Both the position numbers and the translations under genes were made by a program. A stretch of 64,000 bases of DNA from positions 17,614,038 to 17,678,037 of the forward strand of contig CM038923.1 in assembly GCA_021904315.1 (NCBI GenBank). The letters run 5' to 3'. The notes beneath the pieces are model-generated. The model did not search any database. It was not told where the DNA came from and saw only the letters and a list, made by a program, of their open reading frames with translations. Below are positions 24,330 through 35,387 of this stretch, one piece after another. Within the stretch, counting starts at the first letter, position 1; every line of letters starts with the position of its first letter. This stretch comes from Sphagnum magellanicum. Its lineage: Eukaryota; Streptophyta; Sphagnopsida; Sphagnales; Sphagnaceae.

Positions 24330-24530
24330 CATGGTCAACTAGTTCATAACTAATGTGTTTGTCTCTATGAGGTTAGGGTTTGATTCTAGTTGCCTTTAAT
24401 TTAAATTTTTGAAAATTTTGATCAGAGGACTAATGATTTTTGAAAAAAATTGACTATAGAAAATAGTTTAATTTATGCCAAAGCTACTAATGTATTATGA
24501 TATTGAATAACATTCTCTAAAACTTGACTT
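24330..24530 (+). repeat. SINE-like repeat
   Basis: B-box-like GGTTTGATTCTAG near 24376 is preceded by an A-box-like TGGTCAACTAGTTC and followed by the TTTGAAAATTTTGAT and TAATTTATGCCAAAG body seen also at 9460-9760. Intergenic sequence on either side shows no gene. Confidence 0.4.
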
Positions 24531-25469
24531 GAATTAAAATACACTGAATGGAATTCAAATTCCATTGACTTCAAATTCAATTTGTATTCAAATTTAATTC
24601 ATCTCAGGTTTGTATGCCATACAATGGCCTCCACCATTTCCCAATGAGTTCTTTGTTTTGGTTCTACCCAAAACAATCAACTGCAATGTTTCTTCTTTTT
24701 TTTCAACAAAGTGCACAAAATTGATTGAACCCCAAACATTGAAGGTGACAAATTTTGAAATAATAAATCTCTAGCTCGTACTGTGCAAAACAAAGAATTA
24801 CCCAATGTCACTGAAAGGAGCATCCAAATTAAAATAACCCTGCCAACACACATATAATCCATGTTCCTTATATGATTATCAAACTTCAACAAAACCCTAA
24901 AATTCATAGACCTAAAAACAAAACGGCCTCAACTTTCAATAAAATATTATTATTATTTTTCAAAAAAAAATTAACAATACAAAATCACCTTTAAAAGGTG
25001 AAAAGAAATCAAAATATATATATATTTTAAAAACAGTGGACAAAATTAATAGAGAGCTTTCTAGCCTTACACAGAAGCTCTCAAGTCTTTGGCCTTGGGA
25101 GCCAATGCAGATTGCAGACTCTGTTGAAAAGGGAAAGACTTCTACATGTTTTTGTGAACAATTTTCTCTTGCACCCCTTGTTGTACTTTTTTTGAGAATT
25201 TTTAGTAGAATGTTTGGAATGAACTAGTAGCCACCAATGCACCAGTTGAGGATGAGGCCGTTCAAGCCGTTTTGGGATGAACCAAAAACACATCCTCCCC
25301 TGCCCAAAGTTTTTGGTTTTTTCAATCTCTTATCTACCCCAAAGTTTTTCCCTCCTACCTACCTCTCTCCTACTTACTTCCCCCCTCCTACCTCCCTTCC
25401 ACTTATATCCCCCCTCCTACCTCCCCCCTCCTACCTACCTCACCTCATTTTGTGTTCACTCCATTGTTA

Positions 25470-25610
25470 AAGCTCGAAAGCGCTTGAAGTGGGAGCCACC
25501 ATCATCAGAGTTCAAGAGTGCTTGAAGCGGGACCCACCATCGTCAGAGCTCATGAACACTTGAAGGAGGACCCACCATCATCAAAGCTTGGGAGCGCTTG
25601 AAGCAAAACC
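25470..25610 (+). repeat. 38-39 bp tandem repeat, about 3.5 units
   Basis: Units run GCTTGAAG(T/C)GGGA(G/C)CCACC then ATCATCAGAG; CTTGAAG recurs at about 25483, 25521, 25560 and 25598. It lies in the left arm of the foldback-like element. Confidence 0.8.
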
Positions 25611-25639
25611 CAGAACTAATAGGCCAGAGCAGGAGCTTG

Positions 25640-26545
25640 AAAGTAAACTCCCTCCCTTCTTTTTTTGGTTTTGTTACAGCCATTGCCTTCTTCATTTTTT
25701 CTGTTACAAGGAAGAAAGCAATGGTAATTACTATCATCACCTTCTTTTTTTTGTTTTTGTTGCAACGAAGAAGGTAATGACAATAAGCTGCCATTGCTTT
25801 CTTTTTTGGCATTGTTGCAATGAAGAAGGCGACGACAGCTATTGTTGTTACTTTCTTCTTTGGTTGTGTTACAACGAAGAAAACAATAGTAGCAAGTAGC
25901 TATCATCGCCTTCTCCTTTGGTTTTATTACAACGAAAAAGGTGGTGGCAACAAGCTGCCATTGCCTTCTTCGTTTTTTTCTATTACAACAAATAAAACAA
26001 TTGTTGTCATCTTTTACTTTTTGGTTTTGTTGTAGCGAAAAAAGTGATGGCAGTAGCTACCATCACCTTCTTCTTTGGTTCTTTTGCAATGAAGAAGGTG
26101 ATAGTAACAAGTTGTAATCGCCTTGTTCTTTTTGGTTCTCTTGTAACGAAAAAGGCGATAGCAACAACAACAAGAAGTTGTTGTCGCCTTTTTCATTTTG
26201 GTTTTATTACAACGAAAAAGGTGATGGTAGCTTGTTGTCGTTGTCTTCTTCTTTGTGTTTCAGAAGAAGAAAACGACGACAATTAATCGTCATCTTGTTT
26301 TGTGATTTTGTTGTAATGAAAAAAATGATGACACCAAGATGTCGTTGCCTTCTTTTGTGGTGGTGTTATAGAGAAGAAGAAGAAGACAACATCTTCTATC
26401 ACTTTCTTCAATGGCTTTGTTGTAAAAAATGGTGATGGTAATTATTGTCATTTTTTTTGGTGGTTTTGTTGTGAAAAAGGTGATGACAGCAATGTCGTCG
26501 CCTTCTTTTATGGTGGTGGTGTTGTGTAGAAGGCGATGGCAAAAT
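25640..26545 (+). repeat. Tandem array of about 15 hairpin units, about 56 bp each
   Basis: A motif of the type GTTGCAACGAAGAAGGYGATG recurs every 50-66 bp (about 25760, 25813, 25869, 25927, 25984, 26031, 26084, 26141, 26207, 26310, 26366, 26421, 26470, 26521). Within a unit, AAGGYGATGGYAG is followed, after AGCT or a similar centre, by its own inverse (CTACCATCACCTTCTT). Each unit is therefore an imperfect palindrome. Frames such as 25588-25899 are translations of this repeat, not genes. Confidence 0.8.
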
Positions 26546-28193
26546 GCGGCCTCCCTTTTTTTTTTTTTAGTCCTTTTGGTCTAGTTCATCATAATTGATA
26601 ATTAACAATGAAATGGTGGTTTTTTTTTAATGTTGAAGGTGTAATGGCTAAAGGAAGGAAATTGAAGAAAGGTGGTGGTGATTTAGAAGTTCACAAACAA
26701 AATAGATAATTGGTGAACAAAATGTTGCTGCATTAGAATTGAGACCTCAGGATCAAAATGTTGCTCCATCAAAATTGAGACTTGAGGAATAAAATGTTGT
26801 TCCATCAGAATTGATAATTGATGAATTAAGCAATTTATGTGGCTTAGAGTTGATAATGATGATAGTTTGCAATTCAAATGGTGAGATCACTCTCAATATA
26901 AATTGAGAATTTCGATCGAAAAATGGTGGGTTAGATTGTTTTAGAATTTACGTACATTAGATTAAATGCAGATAAAAGAAATTGTACAAGTTTTTTTAAG
27001 TTTAATTAAATCTGCATCTTCTATCATTTGATGGAAGCTAGGGGTTTTTTTTGTCAAATTTTTTTTATTGCAATCCTTGAAAATAATTAAAGTTTGCAGG
27101 AGTTGTATCTGATTGTGTGATTTTATGTTTTGTGATACTTGCATTCTGTTTTTTGAACTTTTTATTTCTAAGGTTTTAAGGTTAAGATTTTTTTATTACA
27201 AAATAATGATTTTTTTAAAAATGTTTTTTGGTTTAGGTTTGGAATTTGAAACTGACCAGGCTTCTCAACCATCGGCACCCCCTTGTCCATTTAATTTGGC
27301 TCAAAAGGACAAAGAATGGACGAAGGTTGGGTCGAAATGGAAGTGAAAGTTGGCACTTGCATTATCACATATTTTGCCAAATAGTTGTTAACGAAACATT
27401 TGAAGCAGGTGCATGGCTTGGTGGTAGAAAAGGCTAAACCTAGGAGGCTTTCAACTCCTGAAAGAGGTCCTTGACATCAAGACCATGCTAAAATGAATGC
27501 TGCATCTTGGGAAATGCCATGGCCATGCAAAGGTAGAATGATCAAAAGGTCGTTAATTATGCTCGTGCTAAAGCATAACACAAGTGGGATAAGTTGATAA
27601 TTGTTGCAGAATAATGTCGACCATTCCCAAAACCAGTTCTGGTCAAATTAACTTCAAAGCAATTGTTGTAGGTGTTGGGTCTTAATGCTTAGGGCGTGAA
27701 AAGGATGCCTCGAGATACAACATCACAGATGGAAAATTACATACCATTCATTAATGGATCTTTCATTTTTAAAACATAATTCATCTAATGTCCCAAAGTT
27801 TTAAACACATAAGATTAACACATTGTAAAATAAAAGTCCATATCCATGAGTTTTGTAAATGTGACAAAAAATGTGGGCAAAATTCAAAAGTCCATTACTT
27901 ATTGGCTTTCCATGATTTTGATTTGATTTTTCATTTTTGAAAGGTTGATTATGATAACTTTAGATAAGTGAGTCCCTTTTTTTATTATTTCAATGGATGT
28001 TATTTTATTTATTTTCCTGTACCTAATGAATACATGAAAAATTGCCATTGTGACATCCATATAAAGTCACCATGGTGTGTAAACACCTTGCACAAACATT
28101 ACTCATGAGGATATCATTCATTATTGTGGAACATGGTATGGATCACATCGTGGAGGGTTGGGTCACATGTTTGCATACCCATGACATATTTTG
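26546..28193. other. Interior of the foldback-like element
   Basis: Mostly T-rich with no continuous frame. At about 26690-26880 a GTTCATCAATTGAT/ATGTTGCTCCATCA-type unit of about 36 bp is repeated three to four times. A plus-strand stretch at 27240-27345 (PSAPPCPFNLAQKDKEW) could be another decayed coding piece; not identified. Confidence 0.4.
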
Positions 28194-28610
28194 GATGATA
28201 TGGAATCCAACAATGATGGTGAAGATGAACATATCAAAGGTGATGATGGGATCATGGAGTTCAATGGGTTCACGACCATGGAGCAAAACGATCTCCCTAT
28301 GGGTGGCATTGTAAGGTCTAATGAGATAGTAAATTCATCAACCCCAATGGAAACGACTTTTGCATAATTGGTCACTACAATGCAAAAGATCACAAATGAA
28401 TGTAAAGAAGGTGATGTGAGACTTTGTGAACATGCCACCTCACACATGAGAATATTAGTATGCAATATTTGTAACATATGCCTGACAAAAGCAAATGCAG
28501 TTTTACACCCAAGATTGGTGTTACACTATGATGTGAAAACACATTGAGGTGGAACAAAAATGGCACATTGTGAAAGTCCAATTTTAGTCCATTATGAATA
28601 AAATACATTA
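28194..28610 (+). pseudogene. Decayed reading frame inside the foldback-like element, family not identified
   Basis: One frame reads about 60 acidic and polar codons from DDMESNNDGEDEH through TTMEQNDLPMGGIV to a TAA at about 28364. It resumes in the same frame (VTTMQKITNECKEGDVRLCE, then CNICNICLTKANAV) to a TGA at about 28545, then GGTKMAHCESPILVHYE. The two stops look like single-base changes from CAA and CGA. Evenly protein-like composition across both stops suggests a former gene. The CNICNIC motif could be metal-binding. I do not recognise the family. Confidence 0.45.
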
Positions 28611-28834
28611 AGAAAGTCTGACAAAAATAGACAAAAACATAAAATACTTTGAATCAAATGGGTCATGTGGCAAGGTGTTATAAGTATTTTTCCATAAGGG
28701 TTTAAACATCTTTAGCTTATTTTATGATAATTTTATACTTGAAATATGAACATCTAAATCATTATTTTCAACAAATGAAGGGATTCCTTCAGAAGTTCCA
28801 TACTTGACATACATCTCAAACACAATTCCAATGT

Positions 28835-29275
28835 GAGGACAATAGCAACACAAGAAGATGACCAAAAAGATGACAACATGCGTGTCGTCATCTTCCTAGT
28901 TGAAAAGAGTTGTGAAGATAATAATAAAGTAAGAAGAAGAGTAGGAAAAGGATGGCACATGCATTGTTGTCTTCCAAGTTGAAAGGAGCTATGAAGAGTA
29001 CAATAGTAAAGCAAGAAAAGTAGGAAGATGAAAACCCACGTGTCGTTGTCTTCATGGTTTAATTCTTCTTTGTGTTGTCCTCATAACTCTTTTCAACTAG
29101 GATGTCATCATTTTCCTTGTTAAGAAAACTTGTGAAGAAAGTAGTTTTGTAAGAAAAAGAACAAGAAGACAATGTCATGTGCGTCGTCCTCTTCTTAGCT
29201 GAAAAGAATTGTGAGGACAAGAAGAAGAAAAAGAAGAACTAGACTAAGAAGGCGACGACAATGCTTCCTAATTGT
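28835..29275 (-). repeat. Hairpin-rich subterminal array, right arm
   Basis: Units such as GATGACAACATGCGTGTCGTCATC and GAAGACAATGTCATGTGCGTCGTC recur with AGTTGAAAAGAGTTGTGAAGA spacers. Short inverted halves (GATGAC/GTCATC) give hairpins. It is the counterpart, in opposite orientation, of the array at 25640-26545, but more diverged. Confidence 0.55.
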
Positions 29276-29727
29276 GGAGAGAGAGCAACATCAACAAAAA
29301 AAAACACAAAGAGCAATTAAGGGGCTCACCTTTTAATGTTGTTGTCTACAATTGTTCCAACATTATCCACAATTGTTCCAATGTTCCCAAAGCTCCAATG
29401 TTCTCCACAACTCCAACATAGTTACAAAGGTATCCTGAATTCCAAAACTCCATACTAAACATGGATTTAGAAAATGAAGTTATGGTTCATGGTGGTTGAT
29501 AAGGTTTAGGTAAAGAGAGTAAGTAGGTAGGAGTGAGTAGGTATGTATGAAAAAATTTCCTAGAATGAAAAGGGCTTTCAAAATGCTGGGAAGGGAGGGG
29601 GAAAATAAAAATTGCCTACTTGGATGGGTCTATGTTCATCTCGAAATGGCTTCATCTTGAACTAATGAATTAATAGTTACTAGTTCACTTTAGAACAACA
29701 CACCATAGTAATACAAGAGGTGTGTCA

Positions 29728-32609
29728 AATTATGGCTTTGCCATTTACATTTTAAAATATCTTAAAGCAAAAGAATAATTATGGAAATTCAAATATTTCA
29801 CCATGAAAAAATATAATCTTAAAAAAAATCCTCTAAAAGAAACCAAATTCCTTCAAGATATTATAACTCTATAATTAATCTCAAGTTTCAACACAAGCCA
29901 AAATATCATCTTTCAAAAATCCTCATATAAAAATAGACCTATTACCTAGGGGCCAAAATCCCTTAAACTACCATATTCTATAATTAATATAATCACAATA
30001 TCCTTGCCTTCTTGGTAGGCAAGGCCAAAAACTCACACTTCTTTGTCACTTTCTTCTTTTCAATGCTTTACAAATATCTCAAATGTGCGAATATTTAAGA
30101 CATACTTAAAGCTAAATTAGCCACTTTGTGAGCAAACTGACACTTGCTATGAGTAGGGATGATCCCATCCACCTTTATATTCATTGAGGTGTAATGCCTT
30201 GGGTAGATGGGCTACTTGAAAAAATTCAAAAATATTCTTTAAACCCACAATCTTTTTATCTTATGCCCTTGGAAAATTTAGAACTTTTCTTAGGCAACCC
30301 AAAAAAAAAGTTTTAAAACTTGCACCTACAATAGTGTATGTGTATGTTATTGCTATTGCCAACATCTTGATATTAGCTTGTGCATATGAAAACAATATAA
30401 TGAATTGTTTTGAAACTTGTCAACCCAACCTTGAAAGAGTTTTCCTAGAGATTTTAATATGCATTATATAATATTCACACACCTAAACCTTTACAACTTC
30501 AATTGTAAGGGTTTGATTTCAACAAGAGCTCAAATTAAATTGTTCAAATATAATTCCAATTCCTAGATGTGTGGAGATAAAAGTTAATTATTAATGTTCT
30601 TCATGTTAATATGTTGGGCAAGGTTATATGTCAAATATCCTGGAATAATTAAGGACCTAAATAGAATGAGTTAGTTAGTGTAGTTCTAGACTAATTAAAC
30701 ATTCTATGTAGGATAACCTAATTTTGGATAGATTCTAGGCATAATGAATAATTAATAAGACTTTAGTTTAACTAATCATTCTAAACAAGAAATGTAGACA
30801 ACAAAATTTTGAGCAATTAAAGGATTTGAACCTTGACATTTTGTCATTTGTAAAAATATATAGAGGACAGTTTCGGGGTATAAGCTATGTGTATAGAAGT
30901 CGATAATCATTAGTAATTAAGGTTGGAAGGGGGGACTTCACCACTTTCATGGTTAATTCAACCTTAAACCCTTTTGAGCTTTAAGTGGGTTTGTATGTAA
31001 AAAGTATGTTGTTTTTGGGTGTTTCCTTGTTGAGTGGAAAATGACAGAAAGATAGCAAGGTGAAGATCATAAGAAAGTGAAGAAAATAGCCATGGGACAA
31101 CTTGTTGCTATAAGGAGAGGAAAGGAGGCAAGATGGTAGTAGGTAGGAAGGGACAACATAGATAGGTTTGGGAGGTGGGTGAGGGGAGAGAAGAGAAAAG
31201 GGGGATATAAGAAAAACCTTAGGAAAAGGAAAGGGCATCATTTGTTTTTTTTGTACCAAGGTGATCTGTAAATAAAACATTGGAGAAGGAGGTTTTGGGA
31301 ATGTTGTGCATAAGAGGAAGGAGTCATTGCATGTTTGTCATAGCTTGATCATGTTGTAACTTAGTTTTAATTAACTTTGATGAGAGTTAGAAAAGGAGAA
31401 GAGAATTAGATAGTGAAACTATAGCTTAGAACTAGGTAGGAGGATGAGGTTACATGACAAACATGGCATGGAATTGGTAGTGACAAACAATGGGTCCAGA
31501 ACTTTGAACTCACAAGTGTTGTTGAAGAATCCATATAATAGACCCTTGTAAATTTGCTAAGGGAAGAGAGAACAAACTCACTAGAGCTTAAGCATATAAG
31601 TATACCTCATAACTCAAGTTGTAATATTCTGCTTAACATAGTACCATTTTGAGCATAAATCTTGGTCATCAACAAATGATATTCATGATTATTAATTTTT
31701 AGAGTCTTAAAAGGGGCTCAATTTCAGATATTTGGTAATATTATATCAAGTAGTACTTCATTTCATTGTTGACTAATTTTGTTTCCCATGAGAAAGTAGC
31801 TTGGTAGCTTCATAAAAACATATAGCATGTTGGGCAATTTACAATGTTGTTGCAATTGTAAAGTTTTCAACATGCAAGTGAGAAAAAACCATTGTGTACA
31901 TCTTCACTTACATTTGTTGTGTACGACATCTTTGACAACATTTGTCTTCAAAGAAACTATGAGAGAAGACCATATTGATTTTAAGAGGACTACGAATGTG
32001 GTTACCCAAGATTTATTCATTAGTCAAATTCACAATTAATTTCAGGGTTTAAGGTTTAGGGTTCATTAGTTAAACTCACATTTAATTTCATGGACAGAAC
32101 ATCAAGCTGTGAGGAATACTGTGTACATTACGAGTAGAACCATTATTTCATATTGTGAAAATTACACCTGAAATCAAATTGGGGCTGGCACAAGCCCATT
32201 AATTTGGACTCTCCATTCTACTCCTGCATGTTTTCATTCAGCCTCCTCAGAATTCTTCCAAAACTTTCCCTTTGAGCACAGTCAGAAATTTTTAGTATGG
32301 TCGGGCAATGCAGTCAGTTTTTGGGAAGTGGGCAGTCATTAAAAAAACATTTAAAACTGCCCATGGGCATCTAGTGCACAGTTATAGGTCACTACAAAAT
32401 AATCAACGATGATGTCAGCTGTGAGCAGTTTATGGCACCCCTTGCTCACAGACTAACATTGGCCTTTTTAAATTACTGGCCGTATATCACCAGAAAGTGG
32501 AAATTCAAAATTCACAAAAAAAAAAGAAGAAGACAAGAGGTTTTCAGCTGCTAGAAGTGAGAAAAAAAATAGTAAAAATCTCTATATTCATATATATGGT
32601 TTTCATTGT
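29728..32609. other. Intergenic, no recognised gene
   Basis: AT-rich, with no supported exon. A GGTTCAAATCC (minus strand) near 30823 looks like an isolated B box without a convincing A box. One AAGGTTTAGGGTT telomere-like unit lies near 32050. Confidence 0.5.
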
Positions 32610-32765
32610 GTAGCCAAAACATATAAGAGGATGATTAAAGATTTGTAGTTTATTTTTGGTTTATAGCCAGATTTGGCTAAATCTTCCTAGGGACGATCGC
32701 CACTATTTTTACAACTTCCAATGAATGATCATCACTTTAGCTACAAACAGAAATTCCTAAGAAAA
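32610..32765 (-). repeat. Dispersed repeat, module B, partial copy
   Basis: The reverse complement carries TTTGTAGCTAAAGTGATGATCATTC, TTTAGCCAAATCTGGCTATAAA and the following ATCCTCTTATAT block in the same order as 61861-62142. The GGCGAAAATTCGCC end is missing or heavily altered. Confidence 0.6.
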
Positions 32766-32807
32766 CACTAATCAGCAATCCGTAGTTAGGGCAGGCCACA
32801 GCGAACT

Positions 32808-33167
32808 AGCACCCACCAGCACACCACGAAGGATGAATGGTAAGTGGTCAGGAAACAGTTTTCTGTTGGGTTCCAGTTCCGTAGCTAACCATGGTGGTTA
32901 ACTCAGTTGCTTTTTCTTTTTGACCTACCTACTAACAACCCACAAGCAGGTTATTAGTTAGTAGGTAGGTAGTAAAAACAACCATTACCTATGTATAAAC
33001 CATCTACATGCCTAGTAGTTGTCTATTTTCTTACCTATCTACCTAAATGAGAGACCTATTTCCTACAGAATTGGTTACCAAGGTGAAACCAAATATTAAC
33101 TCAGTTGAGGGTTCATCCACAACTGAATAATAATAGGCATCCAGTGGATGGCGCGCTGGTGGGTACT
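32808..33167 (-). mobile_element. TIR-bounded element, module A copy
   Basis: Inverted ends AGCACCCACCAGCACACCA (32808) and, reversed, AGTACCCACCAGCGCGCCA (33167). Interior matches the reverse complement of 61670-61850 over the TATGTATAAACCATCTA, GAGACCTATTTC, ACCAAATATTAACTC and CATCCAGTGGATGG blocks. It is followed on its minus-strand side by module B (32610-32765), the same A-then-B order as at 61.7-62.1 kb. Confidence 0.65.
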
Positions 33168-35176
33168 GGATTGCACAACTTGTCTCCTGCTGAACTGAAC
33201 TTGAATTGGTTTATTGCTTCAATGCTTTTTACACTGGGTCTGCTCCTTTAGGTAGTCAATTAATATTCTTTTTCAAATTTTACTCATTTTAGGAATTTAA
33301 ATTAGTAGTAGAATAAAAAGTGAAAAAATTTACAAGAGTGGACTCAGCCACCTTTTCTTTTGGCTAAATTTCGCCAAAATGCGAGGGGAATAAAAATATT
33401 CTGTCACAATATTTCCATTTTTTCTGAGAAAATTTTCCATATTTTTTTAAAAAAAGAATTTTTTTGGTGCCACAGTTAGACTCTGATTTTAATTTGGTAG
33501 CATTTTTCATCAACCTAAAACATGTACCTGAAAGCCTTTGGGAAGCCACTAGTTTCTACAGAGTGTGTACAATGGATGATACATCCGCAATTCCATATGG
33601 AAGAACATTCATCTATTTTGTATGCATATATATCCTCTTGATGAGGTTCTAATGCTGGTTCAAAGAGTAATGTACTGAGAGGTGAAATTCCTATGATTTC
33701 TGTTTATCCATAGTTAATTAGGAACATTCATTCTACATGGCTCTTAGGAGAGAATTTTAGATGGGGTTCAGATGCCTACCAGGTTCATTCCGAGATAGTA
33801 AAAATAAGTCCTGTAGAATGTTACGATTCCTCAGCGTTCCTGCAACAATGCAACATGTGCTCCAAATTCCAGTGACGAGTAATTAGAACTGGCAAATGGG
33901 AGATTTTTTTTGGAATCCTTCGTATTGTCATCCATGGACCATTCCAAAGACAATTTCAAAAATAACAACCTCATTTTCAAGCCTAACACTTCATTTTTAA
34001 AAAAAAAATTACTTCCTTTTTTTTATTTATCTTTCTTAATAACAATCTCCCACCTTTCCTACTAACTACCTCCATTTTATAATTACCTCACTCTTTTCTC
34101 ATGTCCACCAACATGGATATGAAAAATAAAATTAAGATGTGTCTTTTCATGTCCATGAAATGTATGTTAATTTAAATTTAATTTAAAATTAACATAAATA
34201 ATGATGAATTATTGAAAACCATATGAAAATATAATAAATAAAGAAAATAGTTGATGATGACTGGTAGTGCGCAGCAGCACAGAGCTCAAATTAATATTGA
34301 GCAAAGAGGCTTCTTTAGAGCTATATATGTCAGTGTTGGCTAGGTATGTGGGTATAAGGAGGGTATTTATGATATAGTAGGTCATGGATCCGGGTATGTA
34401 ACAGCCTAACTGACTAGCCAACTGACACTGTTGAGAACACCCACACAAAGACGCATTATGTGTAGGGTAATGGCCTGGCTACAGGGCATTATACCTGTGA
34501 AAGCAAGAGTCTCTGGGTGTATAATGCCATGCTGCCAGGCCATTATGCAGAGTAAACAATGAGGAACCCCTGGATGGCAAGCTCTCTCACCAGTTCCATG
34601 GGAATTATGCTTGGGTAGGTCCTCCCAAATAACAATGAAGGAAATCTCCACCAAGGTTGTTCCGTCTGGAATTAAGCAAGTTAATTAATTTTTAAAAAGT
34701 TGGCAAGTAGGTTGAACCTTACAAATAAATGATTAGTTTTAATTAATTGTAATGCTCTTTACCTACAAAAATTTCAATTTTAATTTGTAAAACTCCATAC
34801 TTATACAAAATCCACATTCAGGCTCAATTCAAAACTAGAATCACAGCTAAAATTTAGAAACCCTAAGAACTGGGCTCAAACCTTCATCAGAAAAACTTAT
34901 CTTAAATTAAGTGTCAAATGCCCACTCAACACTGATATGTCCATGCTGTAGAGAATGGAAATTAAATCTTTTAAATGTGCCTTTCCAACATGATTCTGAT
35001 GTGAAGAGTTTGAAAAACTAGCAAAGAAACAACCTTGTGAGCTTTGTAGAAACTAGATATACCTGCAACCCAACAACAGCAAGGGGAAGATAAGTGAGGA
35101 CAGGAACTGAAACTTGAATGGTTTTAAACCTTTGTGGCTTGTATAAGGTTTTGGATGTTAAGATCTTCTCCTTAAA
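33168..35176. other. Intergenic, no recognised gene
   Basis: No supported gene. It contains the hairpin at 34468-34545 and low-complexity A/T runs around 33440 and 34000. Confidence 0.5.
34468..34545. repeat. 78-bp near-perfect hairpin
   Basis: TAATGGCCTGGCTACAGGGC (from 34468) pairs with GCCATGCTGCCAGGCCATTA (ending 34545). With the adjoining GGCATTATAC/GTATAATGCC, arms are about 27 bp with few mismatches around a loop of about 24 nt. It could be a MITE-derived hairpin or a small-RNA precursor; expression is not known. Confidence 0.7.
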
Positions 35177-35387
35177 GGTGCGTTCACACTTGGTGTTAGG
35201 GACTCTGGTGTTGAATCCCCTAACACCATGCTAGTCATTTAGGACTTACACCTACATACCATGAACATTTTGTGTTAAGCTACCATTCACTTAACATTGA
35301 GCTATCACCCATTTAACATTGGGTTCCACCTAGGATGCCACCTAGATTTTCATTTAGTAATGACTTAACATCAAGTGTGAATGCACC
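35177..35387. mobile_element. MITE, 211 bp with 22-bp inverted ends
   Basis: Left end GGTGCGTTCACACTTGGTG (35177-35198 with TTA) and the reverse complement of the right end (35366-35387) match at 20 of 22 positions. The interior repeats TAACAYYRAG-like units and has no coding potential. Flanks hold TTAAA on the left and ATAATTA on the right, so a short TA-rich target duplication is possible but not clear. Confidence 0.8.

Larger units (their letters stand above)
25168..29727. mobile_element. Large foldback-like element with long inverted ends
   Basis: The left end (25217-25303) and the reverse complement of the right end (29619-29695) align by eye: GAACTAGTA, then GTTSARGATGARGCC, then GATGAAC and CATCC in the same order. 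Similarity continues outward to GCACCCCTTGTTGTACT-like sequence (25171 and about 29720) and inward into pyrimidine/CCTACC-rich stretches. Inside both ends lie hairpin-rich arrays (25640-26545 and, inverted, 28835-29275). The interior carries a decayed reading frame at 28194-28610. Long inverted ends made of internal repeats are typical of foldback and some Mutator-like elements. Target duplications were not resolved, so borders are approximate. Confidence 0.6.

Noticed and set aside
25543..26435. Several 60-103 codon frames on both strands, rich in Cys, Tyr, Lys and Asn
   Set aside because: They are translations of the 56-bp palindromic tandem repeat. Codon patterns repeat with the unit, and both strands are equally open.
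28072..28314. 80-codon plus-strand ATG frame as a gene
   Set aside because: It overlaps, in another frame, the more protein-like decayed frame starting at 28194, and its Met/Trp-rich composition is unlike a real protein.
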